This document shows, one piece after another, positions 23,300 to 35,880 of a stretch of 64,000 nt of DNA (position 1 is the first letter of the stretch; the number at the start of each line of letters is the position of its first letter). The translations under genes and the position numbers were made by a program. The stretch comes from Imbricaverruca yamaguchii (lineage: Eukaryota; Arthropoda; Thecostraca; Neoverrucidae): the NCBI GenBank assembly GCA_034440575.1, contig JAOTOL010001462.1, positions 386,001 to 450,000 on the forward strand, in the 5' to 3' direction. The notes under the pieces were generated by a model. It saw only the letters and a program-made list of their open reading frames with translations. It searched no databases and was not told where the DNA came from.

Positions 23300-24890
23300 C
23301 TAAGAAAGCCCACAAGATAGCAGAAGAGATGTCCACTAAATGCATGGGGGCACACAGCTTCAAAGGAATTGAAGGACTTACAACGCAAGAGGAGGTAACG
23401 AATTCGGATTTGGAGCCACCCAGGTTAGAAAAGGAGGCACTCTAGATCTGTCAGGTCTCTAATTTTGACGAGGAGGCCCAAGTTTGGAAAGGATGATCTA
23501 TGATCGATGATGATATGATCGAAGAGGATGCCTCATAGGAGAGGACAATATAATAAGAGAGATGGCCCCAGGATGCAAGAGAAAGACCCTGCAAGACAGG
23601 TAAGTAGGTCCCCAAGAAATAAGAAAATGCCCTGAGATTTGACAGGATGTCCCTAGTTTAAGAGTCACTAGTCGCTAGGGTGGAAGAGCAGTTAACCAGG
23701 AAGAAAAAGGACTCCCCATGATGGGCAAAAAGGGCCCAAGAATGAAGAAGGCCTCCAAAACGTGAAAGTGTGCTCTTGAATTGGAAAGAGAGACATCAAA
23801 GGAGGAAAGGAGGACGGCACGCAGAGGTGGAACTTTTACAATATGAGTGGGTAAAGAAAAAATGCGGGTTTATGCCACTTTTTATTCCACGATAATGGTC
23901 TCATGCAAAACATCAACAACATTGAGGAGGATGTGTCTCCCTCCCTTAAAAAGTCGGCATAGGAAAGTTCCGCCCTTGACCTCATACTAAACACCAGTGA
24001 CATTACGGAGGCCGCCATATATCTCCATCCACCAAAAAAGCAGTGTGGAAAGGTATTGCCCTTGACCACAGGATTCATGAGGATCCCACCTAGATGGGAA
24101 AGATGGTCCCCAGAAAATGAGATAAATCTCTTAAAATGGAGAGAAAACCACTAGGGAAGGAAATGAGATCCCAGGAGAACAGGAGCTACCTCCTCCCAAA
24201 GACGGGCGCGATGTCCCCAAGATACAAGGGAGGCACATATGCCGGAAAGGAGGCCCATAATTTGAAAGATGTCCCACAATAAAAAATATGACCCTCAGAA
24301 GGTCCATATTGACGTGATGGGAGACCCTTAGGAAAGGAGATGAGGCCTCCGGGACACAAGAGGGGCCCCCAAGACTGGCATGGTGGTACCCTGGGTGGAG
24401 GTGGCCCATAAAATGTGAAAATAGAAGCGCAATGTGGACGAAGAGACGTTTAGGAGAAGAGGGGAGGCATTCAGGACACACGGTGAGTACTCCAAGACAA
24501 ATAAGATGCCCTCCAAAATGGCAGAGTAGGGCGTCAAGACGGATGAGCACTCAGAAAGTGGGATCAAGTCCCTAAGAGACGAGAGACCAAAGTGGGGAAG
24601 GAGACTCACGAAAAGATATATGAGTGAGAAAGCCACAAATGGAGGTCACCAAGACAGGTAACGAGTTACTCAGGTTAAACGAGGACCCTAAGACAGGTTT
24701 TGAGGTCACAGCCTTGGAAGAGAAGTCCCCTAGGAGGAAAGTGGAGGCCCCGAGGCGTGAATTGATACTCTAAGTTGGAATCAGAGGCTTCCTAGAATAG
24801 GGGAGGAGGTCAGAAGATGGAAAAGGTGTCCCTAAGGTCGGGGAGGAGGTCCCTAAGACGAGAGAGAAATGCTTTAGCTAGAAAAAAATA
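23300..24890 (+). repeat. Old degenerate purine-rich tandem repeat
   Basis: Loose repetition of GGAAAGGAGGYCCCYAAGAY at roughly 28-32-bp spacing over 1.6 kb. Strong purine bias on the + strand. No coding frame of note. Confidence 0.55.
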
Positions 24891-24949
24891 GTTCTCAGAA
24901 CGTAAATGTAGACACACAGGACGGTTGCACAAAGCAAACTTTGGGTTCC

Positions 24950-25115
24950 TTCGAGACACATTCGGCTGCTGGGTCACACAGTGTCGCCAATCTCTCACGC
25001 CGATTGGTTGCGGGTGGACTCGAAGTCCCGCCGGTTTCGGGACTCGAACCTACGATCTTGCGATTAAGAATCGAACGCCCTACTAGGTGGGCTACACTGA
25101 TCCTGGTGTGACCTG
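24950..25115 (-). mobile_element. SINE family B, copy B4
   Basis: Minus strand: tRNA-like head with TAGTAGGGCGTTCGATTCTT and B box GGTTCGAGTCCC, then CCGCAACCAATCGGCGTGAG and GACCCAGCAGCCGAATGTG. Confidence 0.85.
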
Positions 25116-25119
25116 GGAT

Positions 25120-27240
25120 AGCTTGGCCCAGCCTGGCTCGATTCAATTGCATGCTACTTTTACCCATGCGAGATCGGATGAAAAGTCGACAACTTTGTAT
25201 ACGACCGTACATTTTTGGTCATAACTACAGCGCTTATGTCTCAGTACCGTATCACCTCTTTTTTGCATGCCACAGTATAAATTGCATGAAATATTGCAGA
25301 AAGTTATTTGATGTATGCTAAACTATTTTGAGTCACTTGCAAAATGTTTAATGTAATGCCATTTCACGCATTGCGAAGTGTTCTTGTCCTTGTGTGGTAC
25401 CTCGGTGTCCGGATACGCTGCACTTCGGTGTCGTGACATTTCCTCGTGACCTTCAATTCTCACCAGAAGCAAAGGAAACTTCACTCCAGACAGCGGCATG
25501 TATCTCGTGATATCCATGCCGTCGATGTTTTCCCCTCAACATTGTCAGCCACAAATTTAGCCCGGTACAGGTGACAACTGAAATGCTAAGCATTACTAAA
25601 ATGTTTCAGTTTGAATATTAAGTTGGTTCCCATTGCTATCAACCGTTCTACATCATCAATTTTAAACAAACAATACAACTGATTAATTAACAAGAGAAGT
25701 TAAGCAAACAGACCAGCATAATAACCGTTGAAAAATATTCCAGAATGTCCTGGTTTTGATATATTGAATCCCGAAAATTGCATTGGTTCCAGTAGCAGTT
25801 GATGCTCCCCAAGCCCAAATAATCAATCAATCAATAAAAGCTTCTACTGGTGTTTGTCGCCAGTAAATTTGAACTAATCTATAACTTTCAAGAATTGTGA
25901 CTTTAAGCTAGAAAAGCGACAATGTGGGAGGAGCCGGGCCTTCAGCATGGTATCTGAAAACAATTGTGTTGTGCACGTCAAGTTCACACAAGAAAAGTAA
26001 GCTTGGATTAAGTTATTGAGGGATGTTCAATGAGTCGGGACGTTGAATGGAATGTGCAGTGAATTTTCAATCTGTACTTTGGGGTCACAACCCAGTATTG
26101 AAGAAGGTATGGGCAGGTAATAGCTTCCAGGCAATTCATGGAATTGTCAACAGAATCATTCCGTCTATGGACAAGGTCGTGTATAACATTTAATGTTTTG
26201 TCCGTCAGCCTGCCTGTTGTCAATAACGCAGAAAGCTGATTGTGAAAAAAACGTTCTTCGTGGCCATCTTATCGATGGCCTGCAACATTCCAAGTTTGTT
26301 TTCGGATTCAAGGTGCCGATTTTTATGGCGTCTTCGGGGTTTTGTCTCGGAGTTTGGGCAGGGGCGATTTAGAGATGCTTCGAGGATTTCGGAACCGCAG
26401 CTTTTGCACAAAGGATGGGATGCAAGTGTAGGGATGTCATTAGCATTCTCTCTCGAGTGGGTGGTGGGAGTGCCGATTAAGGGCTGTTTCCAGGATTTTG
26501 TGGCGCGGAGGTCAAGGTGCAGATTTACGGGCGAGTGAGTGGCGTTCCTGAATGAGGGGTAGTGGAGGTGTTAATACATGGTTGGTGAATGCTTGGGACA
26601 CCGCCAAACCTTCAACTAGTTTGCACAATGCTAAGCTGGACACAGATTTTGCATTGATGCAAGGCAAACTAATGACAGCGCCTCCTCATTATTGCAGCTG
26701 TACTGGTAGCAGTAAATTCCTACGTGTTCCTACCAATGAAAATATGGCAAGAGTACAGCAGAATTTTGGGAAGTAAGCGACGGAAATAGGTAATAAGAAG
26801 CATCAGATGAAGTGTGCAAATGATTTCATATCAATTGATAAGTGTCGGATAATTCATCTAAGATATCAAGCTACGATTCAAGAGCAGACTTCGGAAAGCA
26901 GAACTTCGGTACTATCTCCAGACATTGCCAAGACTGACACACAACTGAGAAGCATGAGCTAGATCTCCAAACTGCACCGAAACCGAAAATTAGCGAAGCT
27001 TTTTACAGCGTACTGTGTGTGTTAGTGACCAAACATTTGATATATTTACCCATAAAAGAACACTGTTGCCACTGCAGTCACATTTTACGCCCGCCGCGCA
27101 GTGTTATGAGGAACGGTTTATCTTCTACCGCCCACGCTGGCGAGTCAGTTAATGCTTTCCTCGCAATCCAACATCAGATTAGCCAAGCTGTGCCAGAATT
27201 AAGCCAGTAACCGGAGCTGCAGCTACCACTTAACATGCTA
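25120..27240. other. No gene recognised
   Basis: Mostly AT-rich. A 98-codon + frame at 26242-26538 starts with a signal-peptide-like MKKTFFVAILSMAC, but the later DNA resembles the GATTTT/GGGG degenerate repeat of 33.5-34.9 kb, so it is not called. A family C tail lies at 25795-25840. Confidence 0.3.
25795..25840 (+). mobile_element. Retroposon family C 3' end fragment
   Basis: GCAGTTGATGCTCCCCAAGC then CCAAATAATCAATCAATCAA: the family C end with an AATC variant of the AACC tail. Confidence 0.65.
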
Positions 27241-27254
27241 AGGTCCTACTGAAA

Positions 27255-27435
27255 AACCCCGAGCACCTTAATCCCATGGGTATACGGGTCGTGACCCAAA
27301 TCCGTAGGATACACCAGATCGTGGGTTACACCGGATCGTGGGACCATTATCCCTATGTTAAACGTGATCATGGGATCCTCATCCCTATGTTGCAGGGGAT
27401 CGTGGGACATTAGTCCTAAGTTGCACGGGATCATT
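27255..27435 (+). repeat. Tandem repeat, ~35-40-bp unit, 4 copies
   Basis: Units contain GGATCGTGGGACCATTATCC and CTATGTT. Confidence 0.8.
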
Positions 27436-27539
27436 GTGCAAGAACTAGAATCAACCTGAATGTGACGTTTGCACACAGCGGTAGAACCAGAACAAACACA
27501 GCAGGTTGGCAGGCTTCGCGACCGCAAAATTTCGGCACG

Positions 27540-27690
27540 CAGTGTATCGGGTCTGCTAATTATCGATACAAAACATTGACTCACAAAGTATCAACTCTTA
27601 AAATATCGACTCGCACCATATCGACTACGACATGATGGCTCGCAAAATAACGACCCCGAAAAGTATCTACTGACAAAATATAGAAAGATC
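27540..27690 (-). repeat. Cluster of CAAAATATCGACTC-type degenerate repeats
   Basis: About 8 loose copies of a ~17-bp unit. Its reverse complement GTCGATATTTTG forms a second cluster at 29580-29780. Confidence 0.6.
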
Positions 27691-28077
27691 AAGTAGATTA
27701 TATTGACCCAGAACGTCCTATGCATTTATGAAAACATTTGTGCCGACAAAATTCCAATTTGCGATATGAAGGCGGAATTACATCACGGATATTTGACATT
27801 GAATTGGTGGATTAGGTTGTTGATCTAAGTTGACCACGAGATACTTAATTCGTTTAGCAGAATACCTATGGTTATTTTAAGTCCTGAATTCGACTTGATC
27901 GTTCATTGTTGCCCCAGGATGGGTAAGGGGAGTGGTTTTAACCAACATTCTATGACATCTTTAAATGCAGGATTTACCCTTGGTCTGACATGACCAGTTA
28001 TCTATGCCTTAAATGTAGCTTGAGGTATGCCACTGCAGCCTTAAAGCACCGCGGAACATCTTGATAGGAAACAAAGG

Positions 28078-28078
<1 letters not shown>

Positions 28079-28152
<74 letters not shown>
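28079..28152. repeat. (TA)n microsatellite
   Basis: About 36 uninterrupted TA dinucleotides. Confidence 0.98.
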
Positions 28153-28155
<3 letters not shown>

Positions 28156-28602
28156 GTTGCAGTTTTGGAAGCGTTTGCACTCGATTTTGAAAAGCGAAAA
28201 GCGAAAATTAAACACATGATCTGACCTGTGGGGTCACTCAGCACTCCCACGTGGGGAAAAATGGCTGGCCACCACGAGACCTCGTCGCACCCTACACGTT
28301 CGTCTTTGTTTCGTCTCTCTAGCACGTTTCGTTTGTAAACGCTGCGTGGTAGCACCAAACTACTTCCTGCCCTCCACGAGCAAAGGTGGCCAAATGCCAT
28401 CCACTGACACGGGTTAAGCACCAATGGGACATCGGCGGGAATTCCGGCGTTCGAACACGCATGACTACACTCATTTGGTGACGACAAATTGACTTAATTA
28501 ACATCCCAGACGAGTCCCTGCCAAGTCTGCATGCAACTTTTTCAACTGCAATGTATTCTTTTCGCCCAGACCACGGGGATAAATTATGGGGAAAGGGGCT
28601 CC

Positions 28603-28653
28603 AGTGTATGTGTGTGTGTGCGTGTGCGTGTGTGTGTGTGTGCGTGTGTATGC

Positions 28654-28737
<84 letters not shown>

Positions 28738-28795
28738 AAGAGAGGGAGAGATATAGAGAGAGGGAGAGAGAGAGAGGGAGAGGGCGGGAGAAGTA
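28603..28795 (+). repeat. Compound (TG)n-(AG)n microsatellite
   Basis: GTGTGTGCGTGTG run to about 28667, then about 33 GA repeats, then interrupted GA to 28795. Frames here are artefacts. Confidence 0.97.
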
Positions 28796-29014
28796 TGAAG
28801 AGTCATGGAACATCGTGTCACGATTTATCCATATACGACAATAATTCATGCAGCTATACAATCACGAATTGATTTTTACTCAGGAGGCTAAATGCGAAAA
28901 GGAATTAATTGGCTGAGGGAAGCGTGTTTTGCAAGCTCCAATCGGGCTGGAGACGAAAAGCGCATTTCAAAGTATGGACAACGAGCCACCCGAAGATGTC
29001 ATACCAAAATTGTT

Positions 29015-29235
29015 GAAGAGGGCTGCAGCCGGTAGCGTTGTTGGCTGGAACGTTGGCCTGCTCTGGTCTCCCCTGTTCTGGCGACACAGGGTTCGAGTCG
29101 CTTCGCGCACTCGCATTTAGCCCCCGGCCGGGAGTGTCAGTTGGCAGCTGGCCCGATAAGGCCGGGGACGAGTCATCGGGTGGCCATGTCGGTGCATTGA
29201 CGGCACGTTAAACTTTCGGTCAAGATTCTGCCGTT
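29015..29235 (+). mobile_element. tRNA-like SINE of another family (F)
   Basis: A B-box-like ACAGGGTTCGAGTCGC follows an A-box-like GGTAGCGTTGTTGGCTGG. The body includes GGCCGGGGACGAGTCATCGG and ends GCACGTTAAACTTTCGGTC. It does not match families A or B, and only one copy is in the window. Confidence 0.5.
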
Positions 29236-29579
29236 GAACTGGAATTCATGGACGGGGTATTGGGGTCAGGGTTCACGCAACAAGCTCTGCTTCGCAATAG
29301 TACCCGGGTTCATCACGCCACCCGCAGCGGGAACTCAGGTTAAATTTATAAAGCAAGCAAGGTCAATCATCGCAGAGTCCAGGAGCACATTTTCATTTTT
29401 CACGAAGTTTGCTACCTTTACCCTACTTGCGTGCTTCTGTTGTTGCCTTTTGGGACACACTCAGTACATGCGCTGACTGATTCAGCCGAAACGTTGGGCG
29501 AAATGTAAATAGGTCTTGTTCGCCAGCCTGTGAAGTGAAGAATGAACCTTTATTTTGAAATGATTTAATTGTGGGCGAT

Positions 29580-29780
29580 ATCATGACAGTCAATATTTTG
29601 TTGAGTAGAGTAGAGTCGAAATTTTACCGGATTTATTAGGTGTCGATATTTTGTATGTCGATTTTGAACCGAGTCGATGCTTTGCGGAGTAAAATTCGGC
29701 ATGTCGTTATATAGTGTCCCGATGTTTTTGCGCATCGACAGCTTGCTGTCGATATTAGCACATCGAGATTTTGCGGGTGA
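29580..29780 (+). repeat. Cluster of GTCGATATTTTG-type degenerate repeats
   Basis: About ten loose copies (for example GTGTCGATATTTTGTATGTC), inverted relative to the cluster at 27540-27690. Confidence 0.6.
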
Positions 29781-29784
29781 TAAC

Positions 29785-30555
29785 TTCTGACCTGACCTCC
29801 GCCTATTGCCACTACGCTCCAGGAGCATCTTTATGCCAGGTGGCAGCACAAAGCATTACAGATGGCAGCACTGTCGGATCGATTGCCTCTCGAGGTGATA
29901 CTGAGGAAAACACTACTTCTAGTATCCTCGACAGAAACCGGCAAATGAAGTCATCGACCAATGCAGAAGGACCACATGCATGGCTGATTCCTCACCAAAC
30001 TAACTACCTTGGAGCATTTGCTTCATGTTTTCTAAATTTATCACCCATCATATGTTTGTTACATCATATGTTACAATGCTATATGGAAAATATATGTTTC
30101 TTAACCTTCGAAAAGTGTGGTACCTTCTACACCAGACAGTGAGGGTGGGGAGGTCAATTCGTCTCCACCCCTGAACTTCTCTTCTAAGCAAGATAGAGAT
30201 GCAATAAACGGTCTGTCTTACTTGCATCCTTCAACTGCTAATGCTGTTTATTTATTTATATGTTTCATAAACTATTGACTTACTAACAAACTTCACCTAC
30301 TAACTTTTGGTTTACCTTCCATGTCAAGCAGGTCAATATCAGGATGCAGTCAATCACCTTTTGTGGCGTAGTTTCGATGAACCTGATCGCAAGGCAAACG
30401 TGATATCGTGCAACAATATTAATGAAGCTGAAGAGCTGAAGTCTAGCACAGGGGACATAAGCAAAGGTCATGGCCACCGATCCCATCAAGGTCAACCACC
30501 TACCAAGAAATTTATGATGAACTGTTGATGTTGGCAGCTTTCTAATCAGATTGCA
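29785..30555. other. No gene recognised
   Basis: Open + frames at 29771-30142 and 30307-30528 carry no recognisable motif. Nothing else is seen. Confidence 0.3.
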
Positions 30556-30558
30556 CTC

Positions 30559-31564
30559 TTAACACTCGCACGTCCCGCCGTCCAACCAACTTCGCCGGTC
30601 CGGGGGTGGGTGGGCAGTTGCCTGCCCCCTAAGATCTCTAGAACTATGCTAGCTAGCGACAAACAGAAAACGGCGTTGGATGGCTGGTGACACGCTCTAT
30701 GGAAAGTGTTTCGGTACTTTTCTCACTCAGGTCAATATTCAGGTCACTGGGTCAGCATACGTCATATTTGACCAGGTCGGATGGGACTCTCAGATATTGA
30801 CACATATCTCAGGACCTGTAAAAGATAGAAACAAACGACGAATGCTATTCGATTTGCAGATGACAATCGAGGCGCCAACTACGTGCTCAAGCAGGAATAC
30901 TTCTTACTCCGAAACTATGACCTCAGGTCAAGGTCATGGAGTAGCCTAGGGAGGGGATGTTATGTATCGATCGACATGTTTGGCGATACAAGCACAATGC
31001 CGGTAATTTGAACCTTCTAGCTCAATGCAGTGCGATATAATGCGCAGAAATGTGCCAGTGATCTCAGGTGACCTCAGATGACCTTGACGACCACTGAGCA
31101 CAAATGTCAGCGGTAACATTGAGCGTAGCTTCCAACTACACGCCACAACCGTTGTGAGATCATTCCGAGAGCAAATGTGTAACCAGGAAACATTTGCATA
31201 TTTTACCATAGCCTTATAATGGGGAAGCCATGACCACCACCTGACCTCAGGTCAATGCTACGAAAGAAAAACACGAGATACATATCATGGCTCCTGATGA
31301 GATCATGACATGTTATAAGTCTGAAATCAATCGCCCAATTATTGTGGAAGTTATGCCACCTAGAACTCCGAGGTATGTTGGGTCACTTCGCCTGACCTGG
31401 TGACCTGACCTGAGACGAACCAGGATTAAAAATGTATGAGGATATGCGGAAAGGACGAATGAGCAGCCATGCGAGGTTTGGCCTTGCTAACGCGATTAGC
31501 ATAGCGGCAAATTAGGAAAACCGCAGGGGGGTCAGATATCTGCCCCTGGACGTGCGCGTGTTAA
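30559..31564. mobile_element. TTAA-flanked DNA element, family E
   Basis: 1006 bp, from TTAACACTCGCACGTCC (30559) to GGACGTGCGCGTGTTAA (31548-31564). The ends are inverted repeats with one mismatch in 17. Subterminal regions also resemble each other (GGCAGTTGCCTGCCCCC, GATATCTGCCCC). There is no transposase. The TTAA border suggests a piggyBac-type mechanism. The interior is rich in AGGTCA-type half-sites. Confidence 0.8.
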
Positions 31565-32344
31565 AAGAATGGTGAGTGGCAGCGCGCCGAAACTTAGATA
31601 CCTTTTGCCACATCAATTTGGCATGTTATGCCAACATTTTGAAGTCAGGTCGTCTTGGGTCAACGGGTTAATCTAGGTCAAGTGAAGTCACCTCCAAAAA
31701 GTTCAACCAGTCGTCACGCTTTAACGGATACAGATACTTTAATGAAATTTTCAGCGTTTGCTAATCTTTAGAGTAACAAAATGCACGAGAGGAATTTTTA
31801 ATGTTTTTTTTTGTCGTTTTTTGCTACTTATTAATTTTTTGCGTATTTCTCTATTAGAGTTCAAATCGAAGATTCTGGCTAAAGTAACGATTTTGTATGA
31901 GAGCAAGGTGACTTCAAACAACGTTTATCGGTCTGCTCTACCCATTAGAATATGAAAATCAAAGAAAACTTGATAAGTAAAAAAATTCAAAAAAAAAAAA
32001 TGTTTTGGTGGGTTGGGGAAAATTATGGACCTAGTAGATTTCGCTGTCCTTTTCTGATTCAAAATACTTTTTCTTTTCTTTTTAAATATCCACAAAGTGA
32101 ACGCCCCAGAGTCAAAAACATAATGTAAGTCTTGAAAAGTCGTGAAAATCTAGCCCCTAGTGACGTCACTTTCTGTGGGAAATTATTTTGGGGTAGATCC
32201 TGGCACTACTGGTCGAGTGATTTCCAATGACACCATTTTTTCGCTTTCGTGCGACGTTTGGCTTGGATTTAAGAGGGGGGTTACTATTCACCCCATCCCC
32301 CACCGAGACGGGATGTGAGGATCTGACCGGAGGGACTGGGTTAA
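31565..32344 (-). mobile_element. MITE family D, copy D3 (one end missing)
   Basis: Minus-orientation D element ending GGACTGGGTTAA. Its left ~80 bp is lost where element E ends. It shares GTCACGCTTTAACGGATACA and TGACGTCACTTTCTGTGGG with the other copies. Confidence 0.85.
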
Positions 32345-32350
32345 CATCCT

Positions 32351-33186
32351 TTAACCCATCCCGTCTCGGGGGAGTCTTCAACCGCCCCCTTAGGTTTTTC
32401 GCAGATAGCGGACAAACGGCGCGCGGCAGCGCGCCCAAATTTGTCATACCTTTTCCCACATCAATTTGACATGCTGATTCAAAATGTTATGTCAGGTCAT
32501 CTAGGGTCAACGAGTTAGCAAAAGTCAAGTCAGGTCACCTCCAAAAAAGTTCAACCAGTCGTCACGCTTTAACGGATACAAATATTTTAATGAAACTTTC
32601 AGCGTTTGCTTACCTTTACGGATGCAATAAAACGTACAAGTTGAATTTTTTTGTTTTTTTTTTGTTTTTGACTACATATAAATTTTGCCTATTTGCCAAA
32701 TTGTAGTTCAAATACAGGATTCTGGCTAAAGTAAGCATTTTTGTATTAGAGCAAGTTGAGTCCCAACAACGTTCCTCCGTCTACTCTACCCATTGGAAAA
32801 GGAAAAGTTAGGAAAACTTGAAAACTCAAAATTTTGAAATTTGCCAGACATTTGGGGTGGGGCAAAAAATTATAGCCCTAGTCGATTTCGCTGTTCTTTT
32901 CTCATTCCAAATATATTTTGTTTTTTCATATATCCCCAAAATGGACTCCCAGAGTCAAAAACATAATGTAAGTCGTGAAAAGTGAAAATCTAGCCCCCTG
33001 GTGAAGTCTCTTTTGGGGGAAAATTATTTTTGAGGGTGGACCCGGACCCTACTCGTCGAGCGCTTTCCCATGATACCTCTTTCGGTTTCGTGTGACGCTT
33101 AGTTTGGATTTTAGAGGTGGGTCTTTAACCGCCCCCCCCCCTCGAGACGGGTGGGAGGATTTGACTGGAAAGACGGCGTGGGTTAA
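32351..33186 (-). mobile_element. MITE family D, copy D4 (full length)
   Basis: 836 bp bounded by TTAA at 32351-32354 and 33183-33186, with ends CCCATCCCGTCT and, complemented, CCCACGCCGTCT. It sits six bases after D3 in the same orientation. Confidence 0.9.
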
Positions 33187-33519
33187 ATATTGCAAATATT
33201 TTTTTCCTTCGAAATCTCCAACAATTCGGAAAAAACTACAAGACATTCAAATCATATTTAGACACCGAAGTCACATCAGAAATCAACTCGGCGTGTTAAA
33301 TTACCCTAGGTTACTTAGAATTAGTCCATTTTATGATGTAGATTTAGACGCTAGAGGGCCTGGCACGCAATTAGTATGCCTCTTCTGGAACGTCTTTAAT
33401 GCATGTCTTTAATGCATGCTAAGCGTTTCTGGTCATATTTCCGTAATCTGACCTGCTAGTGACCTTGAACCTGACACGTTTTTGGAGAATGCAATTACTT
33501 AGGGATGAAAAATTTATAT

Positions 33520-34900
33520 TTTGATATGCAACTTCGGCTACTCAATTTTTTTTCTCCAGCGGATAGCACCATTCAGAGTAGAAGAGCTCTTCGCAAAAGT
33601 TTCCTTCCGGACCTACACTGAATTTTCCAGTGCTTGGGTTAATTTGATGGGGTCTCAGTGCAATCTTTCTGGGCGTCGAGTCTATTTTTTAACGTTTACA
33701 TATATGAAAAGTGTCACATAAGGGGCTTGCGTGACATTTTTGGGGTCCGGTACTATTTCTGGGGCTCCCAGTGCGATTCTTCTTCGATGCCCCGACACGC
33801 TACTTTTCTGTGGCCAACGGTTTTTTTTGGCTCTTTGGCGCGATTTTTAGGCTGCAGAGCGAACTTCAAAATGATTATCGATTTATTTCGGGTGCGTGTG
33901 TTGAGGTGGGGAAGGAGTTGCAACATCTGAGTCCCCGCCACGATAATTTGGCCCCAGTGTCATTTTTAAAGGCTTAATTTTCCTCTTCGATAAGCCACTG
34001 AGGTTGCTTAGCCATATTTTTTTCCACCCAATGGCACCCACCACAGTACAAAACACGTTCGGAGGACTTTCTTTCGGTACTTGTTCCGAATATTCTGGTG
34101 CTCGTGTCGATTCGATGGAGTCACTTTGTGATTTTATTCGTGTCAATTCATCGGTATGGAGCTTAATTTTCAGGAATACCTGTCCGACGTTTTGGGAGCC
34201 ACTGTGGGGTTTTCATGGGTCCCGACTTCACATATTTGGCCGCCAGCGTGATTTTGAGGTGTCCAGTCTGTATTTTGTGGGCCATCGCGATTTTCAAGGA
34301 CACTGGCACGACTTTTTTGGGTCACTATCGTCATTTTCAGAGTCCAGGTGCGAACTTTTGAGGCCTCTTGCTTAGTTTTCAGTAGTTCGATCCGACTTTT
34401 GGGGACCCCAGCGCGATTTTCAGGGACTCAGCCCGTTTTGGGGCCTTAGCATCATTCTCAGGGGTCTCGGAAAGACTTCTCTGGCCCCAGCGTGATTTCC
34501 GGTGGCCACGGTCTAACCTTTTGAAGCGAATTTTCTCAGTCCCGGCGTTCATTATTTGGACCCCAGTATAATTTCCAGGGGCCTGGCTTCCCTTGTTGGG
34601 CCTCCGACGTTGATTCGATTTCTTGGGTCTCAGTGTCATTTCAAGGGCCACCGTGCGACGTTTTGTGCTCCTCTTTGCGATTTTTGGCTCCGGTGAGATT
34701 TTTTTGGGCATGCAGCATCATTTTATGGCCCCGTCCGACTGTTTGGCCTTTAATTTGATTTTTAGGGGCTACGGTTGGATTTTTTGGGACCCCAGCGGAG
34801 TATTTAGGGAGACAGTGGTGCTATATTTTCCCGAACCCCACCTCAGTTCTTGGAGGTCTCAACCTCTCAAGGGAAGCAACTGACCACAATGCTCCCCACC
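33520..34900 (+). repeat. Old degenerate repeat, GCGATTTTCAGGGG-type
   Basis: About 45 loose units near 30 bp built on TTTTTGGGGYCCCAGYGYGA followed by TTTTCAGGGG, over 1.4 kb. Open frames here have biased, low-complexity translations and are not called. Confidence 0.6.
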
Positions 34901-34999
34901 TTCGGTACGCCACTGGTGTATGTCCATATTTACTACAACAAAACCATCGTCCAATATTTCATCTTCTGCTACAAGAGGGAAACGTTTGACGTGATTATA

Positions 35000-35880
35000 G
35001 CATTGCCCTTTGGTGATTGCAAAATTGTGCCCAACACATACGACATATAGCTACTTGTTCGTAGGCAGTGATAAGTAGTCGTGAACCTTGCTAATTTTGG
35101 AGGAACTTTCTGCCCACAAAATATAATTTTTAATATTGGGAAATCTGAAAACGAGACATCGAAATGAAGTGGATGAAATTTGAGGATTTTTTTTTGGGGG
35201 GGGGGGGGGGGGGCTCACCCTCCATCTTGCCCGAACATACCACGTCCATGTTTTGTCCCCCAATTTCAAAACCGTGGCTACACCCATGCTACCATTGAGG
35301 CCCCTCACGTCGGCACCGGCTATTCACACAGGTTCCAACCCACATTACCTACTACTCAAGCTCTCAGGGATCCTTCAGTTCATCACTTCCACCATTTGTC
35401 AAATGGGACATGGCCCCATCAGGTCTCAAAGAGCATATTATTTCCCAGTGGCCCCTACAGCATCTGGACCATTTTTGCTCGCGTTCAAAATGAGAAACTT
35501 GTCATCGGTTCCCCTCTCGAGTGGCTCCCTTCCGATCCCACGGGGAGGAATTTTCACTTTCCCCTTGTGTGGGCCTATGCCTGGGTTTACGGAGGGCGCC
35601 CAAGACCAAGTCCAAGGCCCAAGCGGTTTGGATCGATAAAAAATTCGCGTTGCAAACTGTCTATGCGATGAATACCACGAAGACTGACTCAAACTATGAT
35701 GCGATGTTACCTGCAATACGGTTCATGCATTTTCGGAACACACCATCCACCCCCCCCCCACGTTTTCTTAGCATTTTATTGCATGGCGCTAAAGTACATG
35801 TATACTTCAATCTCCGTACCTCATGGTTGTTCGTAGCGCCATCTCTTGACAAGTTCTTTGAGCTGAAGTTCAAAGGATCA
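35000..35880. other. No gene recognised; 18-G homopolymer at 35196-35213
   Basis: A T9-G18 tract at 35187-35213 could form a G-quadruplex. Open + frames across 35180-35670 have no known domain. Confidence 0.4.

Noticed and set aside
26242..26538. Small secreted protein with a signal-like start
   Set aside because: The downstream DNA resembles a worn GATTTT/GGGG repeat and no mature domain is recognisable.
28041..28872. Tyr/Ile, Ser/Leu and Glu/Arg repeat proteins
   Set aside because: Translations of (TA)n and (TG)n-(AG)n microsatellites.
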